From the NCBI GenBank assembly GCA_964030785.1, contig OZ034968.1, positions 34,427,186-34,491,185 on the forward strand: a stretch of DNA of 64,000 nt. The letters are read 5' to 3'. The notes under the pieces are model-generated. The model had not been told where the DNA came from. It saw only the letters and a list, made by a program, of their open reading frames with translations, and did no database searches. The position numbers were made by a program, and so were the translations under genes. Of the stretch, positions 1 to 9,681 are shown in pieces; the stretch's first letter is position 1, and each line of letters starts with the position of its first letter. The DNA is from Siderastrea siderea (Eukaryota > Cnidaria > Anthozoa > Scleractinia > Rhizangiidae).

Positions 1-720
1 ACTCCGTTACTCCAAGTGGCTATAACGTAGCTTCTGTAATTTTTGAGCCTACAGCTTTGTAAGGCGGTGGCCTGGGTTTGTCGATGCGCGACTCGTCATC
101 ATGTGTCGCTTGCGGTTGCTGATGGCTTTCGTCCCTGCTATTAGGGCTTTTCTCCAGGCACTGTATTTCACACTCTAGAAAAAAAAACAACATTTCTTGA
201 TTTCTACTGAGTATTTAACCAGAAAGCAATGCATCTAAGAGCTGCTTTGTGTAATAGTATTGCAATTACCATTTGTTATTCAGCTGTAATTGGTTACGAA
301 TTAAAAAATACGATTCACCTGCTGTACCTGACAGGAAAATCGGGAAAGGCAAACACCGCAAACAAACCAAAGTGCAAAGTAGAAAAAGCAGAACTTGGGA
401 AATCAGTTAAAATAGCAAAGAACGTTCAGTGGAAATGTTGGAACACACATGTAACACACGTAACAACAAGGGTATCCGATAAGGGAGTCAATGTCAAACC
501 TACTAGTGCCCAAGCCGTTTTTTATTTTTTAAATCAATTCGCTGAAACGGAAGGCGGATAAATGAACGCTAAGTATGTGCTTTGTTCGTTGAATGCAACA
601 TATAATCTCGATAGTGGAACTATCTAATACCTTTGCTTTGTTCGTTGAATGCAACATATAATCTCGATAGTGGAACTATCTAATACCTCTATAATACCTT
701 TATTTATCATTCCAATATTG
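1..720. repeat. 5' flank of duplicated unit 1
   Basis: This stretch is recognisably the same sequence as about 41050-41680, for example the block around 110-160 (GATGGCTTTCGTCC) and the block around 300-430. It is therefore the upstream flank of the duplicated vWA-tyrosinase unit. A short open frame at 229-561 is not kept open in the second copy, so I do not call a gene. A 53-bp stretch ending in TCTAATACCT is tandemly duplicated at about 579-685 and is single in the other unit. Confidence 0.6.
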
Positions 721-854
721 TGTCATTGTGCCGTAAAAGGGTAGGAGAACGCGCAAAATATGCCAGCGTATTACACTGTACAATCCCAGTTTGACTGGTA
801 TTTTTTCCGGAAGGTGGAACAAGCAAAAACAAAATGCGCTGGAATAATGAACGT

Positions 855-1003
855 CTTATTCGATGTTTTGGTCGATAATACACGCGGACATTTCCGTACT
901 CATTGCACGCATTTTTCCTCGCCCCTGCAGGGTTCGGAAAAATACTACGCAACTCGTAAAATATTCGCGCACATTTATCTACCAAAACACCGAATAAGGT
1001 GTA
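855..1003. mobile_element. Palindromic MITE-like element
   Basis: The sequence folds on itself around the centre CCCTGCAGGG near 925. The left arm (TTATTCGATGTTTTGGT) pairs with the right arm (ACCAAAACACCGAATAA). The corresponding place in unit 2 (about 41640-41660) lacks it, so it looks like an insertion. There is no coding capacity beyond palindrome shadows on both strands. Confidence 0.55.
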
Positions 1004-1269
1004 TAAAATGACTAAAGGCAAATGCAGGGTACAAACCTATCTTTCGTGCGACGAAGTTATAATATGTTTTCCCTATCTTTATGAAAGGAGGTCACAGGGT
1101 AACAAGCAAGTAGAGATGATTTGAGGTGGAACATAAGAATGTTTAAACTTGTTGCTGTTAAGGTCACTGACATATCTGCCTTTACTTTAAACGTCAGTTT
1201 AATTCACAGTACAATGACTGAAGAAACAAAATTGGTAACGAACATGAATATATGAAATAAACGTATATT

Positions 1270-1425
1270 TGAACTGCGGATAATGATAGAATTATATGAA
1301 GATCATCGCAGTGAAGGTGTTTCAACTTAAGCAGTTGAAAACAAGAAACCTGGAAGAATTCAGGCTTGAACAGGAATCGAACCCATGACCTCTGCAATAC
1401 CGGTGTAGCGCTCTAGAGTGCTATC
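1270..1425 (-). mobile_element. tRNA-derived SINE, minus copy
   Basis: Read on the minus strand, this has a tRNA-like head with a B-box-like GGTTCGATTCC, followed by CAAGCCTGAATTC and a tail containing CAACTGCTTAAGTTGAAACA. It shares the whole head and tail with the plus-strand copy 70 bp away. It is an RNA-polymerase-III-type retroposon, not a working tRNA. Confidence 0.75.
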
Positions 1426-1496
1426 ATTATTTCATATCTTAACGTTTATTTTTCCATCTACGGGATAAATACTCTCAATTGACCAACTCCCAGTAG

Positions 1497-1645
1497 GCTT
1501 GATAGCCCAGTTGGTTAGAGTGCTCCACCGGTATCGCAGAGGTTATGGATTCGATTCCCGTTCAAGCCTGAATTTTTTTCAGGTTTCTTCTTTTCAACTG
1601 CTTAAGTTGAAACACCTTCGCTGCGATGATATTCATATACTTCTG
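1497..1645 (+). mobile_element. tRNA-derived SINE, plus copy
   Basis: A 74-nt tRNA-like head carries an A box (TAGCCCAGTTGG) and a B box (GATTCGATTCCC). It continues into an unrelated tail (CAGGTTTC, then CAACTGCTTAAGTTGAAACA). The tail, and the second copy in opposite orientation nearby, mark it as a SINE. The two copies together form an inverted repeat of about 150-bp arms with a loop of about 70 bp. Confidence 0.8.
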
Positions 1646-1891
1646 AAATTGGTAACGTTCAGTTCAATCTGCCATGAGTCGTATGTCACCAGCGAGTACC
1701 ATAAGAAGCACGCATGATTGCTAAGCTCTCTATCACGGTAGTCAACCAGCTCCAACGATTAGTCACCACTTTTTCCAGCATCGTATGTTTTTCTTCTTTT
1801 TTGTCTTGCAGTTCTTAATTCAGTACACCGCATCGGGTACTTAACATTGCTTATACCGATAACATTAATCTAATCCCTCCCTATGAGAAAA

Positions 1892-2312
1892 CAGGGGCAC
1901 CCAACGGTTCGTTTTTGGAGGAATATCTGTTCGGCAGACCGAAGTCGCCTGAGATCTTCGGATTTAATTGCAGTGAAAACTATAGATTTCTGTGGCGAAA
2001 CATCACCTCACGGATTTTCTTTAAAAGGCGACTGATTAATTCCTTTTATTTTCGGAGGCACAAATATGTCATTTGGAGTGCAAAAGTAAGGTCAGCTAGC
2101 ATTTTCGGAGAGACATTAGCAGCTCGGAAATTCGACGGATGGGATTCCGTTTCCTAAAATTGTCTGCGCCTTAAATCTTCAGCTAAGAACGCCGAACAAT
2201 TCAACCCGTATTAGCACACGCAAATGTGCCCTTAAAAAGCTCGGTAACAATCTTAGAAACCAGAAAATGATATTTCAAGTATTTTGCTAAAGGTTTCTCT
2301 TTGGGTGCCCCT
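1892..2312. mobile_element. Short TIR DNA element
   Basis: The ends are inverted copies, GGGGCACCCAA at 1892 and TTGGGTGCCCC at 2302-2312. The interior (about 420 bp) has only a short chance frame and no transposase, so it is probably a non-autonomous DNA transposon. I do not see a clean target-site duplication. Confidence 0.5.
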
Positions 2313-3535
2313 AAGAAAAGATGCTGAGGTCTGCAGAACAGGATTTTATTGTATGTTTCAGGCGGGTGTTCGTCTGAAAAACGCGTAAAACATTAATCAC
2401 GCTAAATTACTTGCGACTATTAGATTCCGAATACAACGCATAAACGGAAAGCGAAAAAGCATAGATACGAGCGCAATCTTTCGACCTAGAATAGCGAGGG
2501 ACGTAAATAGTTAGCGTCTTAGAGTTTCAGTGTTGGTCTTTTGAACAACGCGTAGATCAGAGGGGATGGTTATTGTAATAGGCCAGAATCTTCTCTGACA
2601 ACATTACATGTTCTTCACGATTAACGTAAAAAAACGCTATTGCTTCGTTATTTTATTTTTACCATCACATGTATTTGTTTTTCCTCTGAATGTAGCTAGC
2701 AGCCTTAGCAGTTCACACCTACAACCGCCTGCAGAACAGCCGTTTTTAATTAATGCCTGTCATGCACGCAGGCTCCTACTATTTACACCAGAGAGAATGA
2801 CAGATTAACCCATAAAAATCCCCTTCTCCAGTTTAGTGAAAAACTTCTGAAGTTCGTCAGGTCATTCTAACTAACTGATGCCTTTTTAATGTTTTTGTTG
2901 TCATGCTTTGTCGACCTTTATCTCTTGTAACGATCGACTCGAGATCTACAGTATGCGCCGGCTGAGTGATCACAAATTGAATTATTGAATGTGTTGGTTT
3001 ATTTGTAACATTTTTTTAATAAGAAAAGAAATTTCTCTCCCAGACATGTCTTTGTCAAAAGAAAGCTTAAACTAAGACTTAGATAAGCTGCTTAACCCGT
3101 TTGGGATAAGCTTTATTTTCCATTAGTCCCGCTTATGTTTGTTGTCCACCAGTCACGGCTAGTAATCCATTTAACCACAGCCCTGATACCCAGGCTCATG
3201 AGCAGATCTCTTGGTAGAAAAATATAGATACAGTATGTGGATTTGATGTGGCAAGTAACTCTAATGACTGTTTATTATCATTTGTTCCGTTCGCTGATAA
3301 AATCAGATAAAAAGTTCCCTACAATAATTCTAGTTTGCTATTAGTGATTTGTTAGTGAGCCTGGTTGTCCTGTGACCAAGTTATTGATAATAGATTTGCC
3401 TTCCACGGCCCCCCAGATGCTCGGATCTCGTGGCACCCCTTCTCAATTTGTTTTATATGGTCTCAAGAATATGTGTGCCAAATTTGATGCTTTTACGCGA
3501 TTTGTCACGATTTTCCCTTAACGGACCGGACTCGA
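2313..3535. other. No gene recognised
   Basis: Between the TIR element and the vWA-A promoter I see only AT-rich sequence with short chance frames. The unit 2 flank is shorter here, so much of this stretch is specific to unit 1. A 22-bp tandem duplication ending in GATCGTTTT lies at about 3610-3655. Confidence 0.4.
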
Positions 3536-3721
3536 TAAGGTTTTGCCGCCTCGTCAAAAGGAGGCATCTTCCTCAGCTACAAGGAAAAAGATGACAGCAT
3601 TCCCAACTTGTCCAGTGTCAAGATCGTTTTTGTCCAGTATCGAGATCGTTTTCCTTCTGAGCTGAAACACGTCTAAATAATTCGTGGGCAAATTTAGGAC
3701 AGTACACGGAAGTTAATTTCG

Positions 3722-3730
3722 CTATAAGAA
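3722..3730 (+). promoter_or_regulatory. TATA box of vWA copy A
   Basis: CTATAAGAA lies about 70 bp upstream of the vWA-A start codon. The same sequence sits at a similar distance in copies B and D, and the preceding 15 bp (CGGAAGTTAATTTC) are nearly identical to copy B. Conservation among diverged copies supports a core promoter. Confidence 0.55.
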
Positions 3731-3791
3731 AAACCCGGCCTCCACTACGATTTCAAACACAGCAAGTTTGCAGCCCATTGAGAAGCTTGAG

Positions 3792-5905
3792 ATGTCAGAA
3801 CTTCGTGTTCGTCTTGCCACCGTGTTTTGCCTGGTTGTCCTTCTTAGCAGCCAGGGCTCAGCAGACTCTCTGCGATCCAGTAGCTTGCCATCAGATCCAA
3901 ACCATCCTTATTACAAGAGTAAGTTGTGTATCTTTTAAAATTGTACTTACATAGGGTGCATTCTTTTGGGACTATTCTGGTTATTCTTATTCCGGTTTAG
4001 GAATAACAGAATACACGGAATTTCAATTTCGAAAAGAACGCCAATTCTGGAAACGGAATACCCATGGCGGAGGTGACCTGAGAACCACTACGTCTGCACA
4101 CGCGCGGGCGGCCGCGTCGGATTTCCCGCCAAAAATTTCCCAAAAGAACGCGTATTCTGTCTATTCCGAGTAAACCGTATTCCTTTCATTCTGTTCATTC
4201 TGCTATCGGGAGCAGAATGAACGGAATGATATTCCGTTCATTCCGAAAACGGAATAGCTCCCAAAAGAACACAAATACCGTCTATTCCGAGTATTCCTAT
4301 TCCGGAATAGTCCCAAAAGAACGCACCCATAGTTACATTGCAATCATCCAAGTCCGGCGCGTTTAAGAATACCTCATTCACCGCTGACAATGGTCTGTAA
4401 GGAGTAGCTATCGTTTTCTTGGTTAGGTTGTATTCTTTCAGTACCTTTTTCATGATCAGTTTTGTTACAAAAGGTAGAACTCAGCAAGATGATTCATCGG
4501 CTAAGATTTTCGCAATCGGTTCTAATTTCTCTCAAACATTTGAGGTTTAACGTACTTTATTACTCATTATTTCAGCAAATTTAATGCTTGACGCTTAAGC
4601 CCTTTGAGAGTGCAGTAAAGATAGAAATCTCATTTCTGATTTTTTTGCAGCTTATCAAAATGTTCCTTCCGCCAGTGTCACTGCAGCTAAGTTGATGACC
4701 AATTTCCTTCATATGTATCCTGGTAACTCCGCGCGCTACAAGAGGCAATATTACATTGAAGACATTGTTATTGTTGTGGACGGCTCTGAGTCGATTGGCA
4801 GTTGCGAATTTGGAAAGGTACAAAATTCAATTAAACACTTGATTGTATTAGCCAACAGACTCGGAGGAGACACAAAGTACGCTGCAGTTTTCTTTGCCAC
4901 ATCAGCTAACATCAACTTCAAGTTCTTGCCATACGCTGCTGCAGCGAATGAGATAACGAGGATTTCTTTCCCTGATGGCGCGATTAACACTCAAGCTGGC
5001 CTAATGGAGGCGAAGAAGCTGTTTGACAACCCTTCATCAGGTACATGATTAGATCGGCGAATGTAGCTTAGAATAAAATCAATGTGGACGATGAGAAACG
5101 AACGAACGAGATAGTAGTGTGAAAGTTCAAAATTAATGTTGAAAAAAAACGAATTAAATGTGTGCGTGGCAACCTGAAAATAGGCTTACACAGGGTAAGG
5201 TAAGTGACGGGAAGTTTTGATTATTCTTGAAAGGTAATAGTTGTAAAGAATTTTCTTCAGACCATTGGAGGAAAATCCTTCGTTCTTTTAAAGGATTTGA
5301 AGTTGTCTAATTGGTTTAATCAATCGTTTCTGTTCACCTAACTTTGTCATTAGTTCATGAACACTGAGAATTTTAGGGCCTTTTTATTTGAAGTTTATTT
5401 TCTTTTACGTAAGTGGCGTCTGTGGAACGATCCGACCAGTGGCTTAAAGATGACCTAGAACTGTCTTTAGAGTAATGTTTTGTTGGTTCCAAGTAGATTG
5501 TCCATATAACTGACTGTCGTTGGTTTTTGAGGTGATGCTTTTTCGAAGCACTTTCAAAAGTAATTGAGAAACGTATATTTCCTTCTTGGTTGTCAAATTG
5601 TTCCTTGAAATCCATAACTGAACAGTGTATGGTTTGCTGTTTTTCACAGGTCACCGGGTTTTCTCAAGGAAGATGGTTCTCCTTGTCACTGATGGCCATT
5701 CAAATGTTAAGCCACATCTGACCATTCCTAAAGCAAATGCACTGAAAAACAGCGGGGTGCAGATTTACAGTTGGAAAGTACGTGCATGGTTGCAGTTGGA
5801 AAGTACATCAATGGTAATGACGAGATGGTGAAGGTGGCCTCCTATCCGCCGGAGTATTTCCTGTTCATTGTGTGCGACATGGAGAGCACATTCGTCCTTT
5901 GTTAA
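3792..5905 (+). pseudogene. Secreted vWA-domain protein, copy A (broken in exon 3)
   Basis: Exon 1 (3792-3918) encodes a signal peptide ending near SSQGSA and the motif LPSDPNHPYYK. Exon 2 (4651-5040) encodes a conserved propeptide (VTAAKLMTNFLH), a basic site YKR and the first half of a vWA domain with a MIDAS motif DGSES. Exon 3 starts at 5650 with GHRVFSRKMVLLVTDG. All splice sites are canonical and both introns are phase 1. Exon 3 carries an insertion near 5770-5790 that partly repeats AGTTGGAAAGTAC and shifts the frame. The tail after LFI (about 5865) no longer matches the other copies, so the C-terminal third of the domain is lost. Exons 1-2 are well preserved, so decay looks recent. 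Family: single-domain, secreted, metal-dependent adhesion modules. Confidence 0.85.
3953..4331. mobile_element. hAT-like non-autonomous element in vWA-A intron 1
   Basis: The ends are inverted: TAGGGTGCATTCTTTTGGGA on the left, and the complement of TGGGTGCGTTCTTTTGGGAC on the right. The flanks TACTTACA and TAGTTACA look like an 8-bp target duplication with one mismatch. The interior is itself full of inverted ATTCCG/CGGAAT blocks. The same intron in copy D (about 42206) lacks it. Confidence 0.6.
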
Positions 5906-6456
5906 TGACAGGTATCCCAGAATTTATTGACTTTCAGAATCATATCTTAAGTCATTGTCTGTGAAAAAACCTGTGGAATGTGTGTTAAAAACCCTTACCT
6001 GGAGTGCTGTAATGCAACAGTATTTTCAAGTGGTGCTATTTTCAATATTTCACGTAGAAAAAGATTTTTTAATACAAAGTTTGAATCAGGAGGTCTGAAT
6101 TAGGGGATTGGGGATAAATCCTTAAGTGTAATCACTAAAATGCAGCAGTACTTCTTTTCGTCGTTTTATTTTAAAACAGTCCATGGGGAAATAGATACAA
6201 AATTGCAATACAAATTTTGAATTGGAGCACCATTGCGAACTTTAATTGTGGAACTAAAAGAAGCAGGCTCTCAACCGTTTTTTACTTAATGCTGAAATTG
6301 CTGTTTGCTCTTTGTTATTGTTTTTTGCTGTTGTTGTTTTCAAAAAGCCGTTTGCTATGAGATCAGATTGATAAAAACAAGACCTTTTGTGTCATTTGCG
6401 CTCTGTACGGTTTTGCATGTTTTGTACGCCCAGTTTTTAATAGCTAGGTAAGTTAA

Positions 6457-6852
6457 GGACGGTGCCTCCTTTTGTTACTGCGCATAAGTTCCGCGCATCT
6501 CAGGATATTGGGGTTTCTTAAGGAATTTGCCCACTAATACAACAATATTTTTGCGCTGTTTATGACTATGAAGAAAAAGCAAATCTTAGCAAGGGCTCTC
6601 AGAACCCAAAAATTGGGGGTAACCACGCATCTTTCAGAGATAATTGAGCTTAAATTTGGAAAGAAACTGCCATACGTTCTTTGTATTTTAACGCTTTTTT
6701 AGAGTTATGGTTGCTAAATTCTCTCTCAGTGAAAAATGCGTAGTTACCCACATTTTTCTTTTTAGTTTCCGATGACCCTTGCTAAGATCTACTTTTTCCC
6801 CAATGTCATACCCTTTGCAAAAAATACATCTGTATTATAGGAGGCACCGTCC
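6457..6852. mobile_element. TTAA-flanked TIR element 1
   Basis: A 396-bp insertion has ends GGACGGTGCCTCCT and AGGAGGCACCGTCC and is flanked on both sides by TTAA (6453-6456, 6853-6856). The paralogue at about 19380 reads GTGTTAAGCATT without the insert, and unit 3 (about 61780) also lacks it. TTAA duplications are typical of piggyBac-type transposition. No transposase is present. Confidence 0.8.
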
Positions 6853-7101
6853 TTAAGCATTATTTTTAGAGAATATGTTTAGTAGCAGAATAGGCCTTTT
6901 CTTAACGGTTAGCTTTACATAGTGCAAAGGCCACTGCTTACTAGCACCAGAATAAAAACGAACTTGAACTCAGCTGAAACTATATAAGCAGTAATTTTTG
7001 GACTGGCTGTAATGTCTGTGTGTAAGTGTATTTTATTAACAATGTAACCGTGTTTTAGTAACATCTTTGTTTGCGGTGGTATTGTAAACCACTTTGCTAC
7101 A

Positions 7102-7107
7102 AATAAA
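7102..7107 (+). terminator. Probable polyadenylation signal of vWA-A
   Basis: AATAAA sits in a block (CAAATAAATTGTATTGGCTTTACAT) conserved at about 19607, 47711 and 62041, and in altered form at 54993 downstream of copy E. Conservation of the end of a non-coding block around AATAAA suggests the mRNA 3' end. The 6457-6852 transposon interrupts this 3' region in copy A. Confidence 0.5.
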
Positions 7108-7558
7108 TTGTATTGGCTTTACATGTTGTTTCATGATATTCAATTGATTTGATGCCATGTTTTTTCCTTTTCCTTGTTCCTGATTATTTTGCTAAACTAT
7201 AACTTTCCGGTCTGAATTTTCCATGCCGGAACAACTGTCAGTCAGTTCTAAGGGATTTATAATTAATTGTGACAAAAGAAAAAGGCCCCTAGGATTTGCA
7301 CGTTAAAACGTTTCGTTACAATAAGGGACGGACCATTATTTTTTGGGAGGGGGGGGGGATGAAAAATCCTGAAAAAAATTGTTTGAAAAATCAAAAAAGC
7401 CCAAATAAATTGTTTGCAGGCATGAAAAGGAGAAAATAAAAAGTTTGCAGACTAGCTGATACATAGTTTGATTTATATTAGTAAATTTAGTCCTATTTGT
7501 TAAAATGCAAGATAACAATGCAACAAAATGATTTGCAAAATCTGGATTCATCAACTGG

Positions 7559-7701
7559 TTTGACATGGTAAATTAGCCACCACAAACTAATTCAAAAGTT
7601 GTCATTTTGAGTGTTAGCTATTCATTAGAGCAAATGAGCTATTCAACACTCAAACATCAGTTTTGTCATTTCTTTCCGGTGGCTAATTTACCAAATCGAC
7701 T
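7559..7701. mobile_element. Palindromic MITE nested in 7325-8358
   Basis: The left arm (GACATGGTAAATTAGCCACC) and right arm (GGTGGCTAATTTACC) are inverted copies, with an internal GAGTGTTAGCTATTCATTAGAGC. It is a diverged relative of the element at 27118-27262, which has CGAGTGTTAGCCCTTCGTCA at the same place. Confidence 0.65.
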
Positions 7702-8049
7702 TGGTTGATAAACCCCAATTTCTGTTTTTTACTTTTCCACCAACAAATTACCACAGTTTCTTAAAATCAGTAAATAACCCCTTTATTAAAAATAATCTCT
7801 TCTGAGGACCTTGAAAGCAAATGTTAAAGTTAGGTTATTGTATTAATTGCTTCTATATATAACAAGAACGTTTTGTAATTGGATGGCTGTAATCGGACAG
7901 CTACGTTGCGCACGCGTCAATCAGGTGCACTGAAATAGGTTCTTTTTATAGCTGTTTCTCCACTGCTTGCAAAACTGATAATTAAAAATGTATCCCTGAA
8001 TGGCACATAGATAATTTTTCTAATCTCTCATTTTGTTATAGATAGGATA

Positions 8050-8185
8050 AACTGGACTTCGTATTGTACAATTCAGGGGTAATCGTGCTCGTAATTTCAA
8101 ATCGTCCTCGCGCTACGCGCTCGGCTGATTTAAAGTAACTCGCCTAATTACTCCTTGAATTGTGCTCCACTGAGTCCAATTACCA
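8050..8185. mobile_element. Second palindromic MITE nested in 7325-8358
   Basis: The inverted arms GGACTTCGTATTGTACAATTC and GAATTGTGCTCCACTGAGTCC surround a core with CGCGCTACGCGCTCGGC. It carries no coding sequence. Confidence 0.6.
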
Positions 8186-8410
8186 TTACTAATCAAGAAC
8201 TCTTTGAAGTGCAATGAAACTCTAACTAAGAGAAAAGATTAACTTAAATTCCTGGGTTGTATTTATTTACTTATAGACACATTGGCTTTGCAACAGGGTC
8301 CTAGTCTTGAAAAATTTTTCATCCCCCCCCCCCCTTCAAAAAAATAATGGTACGTCCCTAAGAAAGCACTGCGTTTTTTAACAAAACCAACAAGATTGTT
8401 AAGCAGTTAA

Positions 8411-8717
8411 GGGGGCCACGTCACGAAAATTTTCACGTTTTTGGGTCAAAATGTGTACACGAAGTGCTTTTGAAAGATCAAGGGAAAGAAACGAATGATT
8501 TCTCATAGGGAGAAGAAACCCTAGTCATTTCTGGTAATTTTTCCGAGAAACAAAGGAGAAACGTGAAACCATTAGCCTGTTTTGTCAACTGAAGTTACAA
8601 TCCATTTCCATCCTAGCCATCAGTATACAGTATACTTAATTATTGAACCATTATTTTTGGGTTTCCTTTGATTGCAATATGTATTTTAGCTTTTTAAAGT
8701 AACTTTTAAAATAGTGT
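8411..8717. mobile_element. TTAA-flanked element shared by units 1 and 3
   Basis: It begins after TTAA at 8407 with GGGGGCCACGTCACG. The unit 3 copy (62316-62650) keeps its right end (GGTGACAGAGCCTCT, then TTAA). In unit 1 the right end is eroded. Unit 2 (about 47990) reads CAGTTAAATAGAC with nothing inserted. Confidence 0.65.
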
Positions 8718-9681
8718 AAATAAACGAACCTCTTGAAGCATCTATATAGACAAAAATTAATTAATACTCTTAGGAAGCGAAATGATTGACTCGCTGTCGA
8801 TACGTCACGTTAATTTAACACACAACTTTCAAATTTAAATCGGAGAGTTTGGTCATAAATGCATCTCACAGATTTTGTTTTCTCATAGAATACCAGAGAA
8901 AAACTAAGTTAATCCGCTTTATCAGTTTAGCAACGCTAAATCCATATGCAAATTACTTAAAGCTAAACGTCTAAAACTGATTTTCTTACGTTATTTTGAT
9001 ATCTCGATTGGAATTAAAAAAACCTTTCCCTCTAGATTTGAAGGTTTTGCACGCCATTTGTTAATTTTTGCCGACCCAATTAATTGTAACCCCCTCCCCC
9101 CCCCCCCCACAAATATGCCCCGTTAACCCTTGCAGAGTTATGCTTAATATATATTGACTTCTGAAGCTTTTTTAGTCTACGGATATAATTATTAATGGTA
9201 GAAAATTCAAATGAAAGGTATGAAACAAACCCTTAAGAAGTGCCGTTTACTCTGCCGTAGTCTGGAAATTTCTTTCCCATGGCAGGTTTGAGCAAATTAC
9301 GACGGAAATTTCGTCTTTAACACTAGAACAAGGCTTGCTCAACGACCTACAAGGAGGTGAATGCTTAAGAGAACGTTTAAGGCCCTAGTTCATGCTCCTA
9401 AGCCCATTATTTACATTTCGTTGTCATTTCTGGATTGCAAAGTAGTTAATATGAAACACATGGCATGGCAATACTGCCTATTACACATTTCCTTTTTTCC
9501 TCTGTGACTTGTTTTACTGTCCTATTAATTAAGGTTTAGTTGTCTCTTGTTTAATATATGATCCATTGTTTAACCGTTGAAGCAATTAATTAGCTTGCGT
9601 GAGCAAGAATTCGACTATTTCTGATCGTCTTTTATTATTTTTTAATTTGTGGATACGTTACAAGCGCAGCAGAACTACAAC

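Larger units (their letters stand above)
7325..8358. mobile_element. Harbinger-like TIR element with TAA duplication
   Basis: The ends are inverted over about 50 bp: GGGACGGACCATTATTTTTT plus a G run and GATGAAAAAT on the left, with the mirror image on the right. TAA flanks both ends (7322-7324, 8359-8361). Units 2 and 3 read ACAATAAGAAAA at the empty site, which proves both ends. A 3-bp TAA duplication with GGG termini fits PIF/Harbinger. It contains two smaller palindromic elements (7559-7701 and 8050-8185) and no transposase, so it is non-autonomous. Confidence 0.8.
5865..9600. repeat. vWA-to-tyrosinase spacer of unit 1
   Basis: Apart from its transposons, this segment is the same sequence as 61285-63230 (unit 3) and 44030-44215 plus 47385-48850 (unit 2). 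Its first part also matches 18850-19650. It includes the probable vWA 3' end (polyadenylation signal near 7102) and the tyrosinase upstream region. I see no coding sequence in it. Confidence 0.75.

Noticed and set aside
229..561. 110-codon frame at the window start
   Set aside because: The homologous stretch at 41240-41560 has frame-breaking differences and stops, so it is not under coding constraint.
1497..1570. A tRNA gene
   Set aside because: The tRNA-like head continues into a SINE tail and has an inverted second copy with the same tail. The acceptor stem is not cleanly paired.
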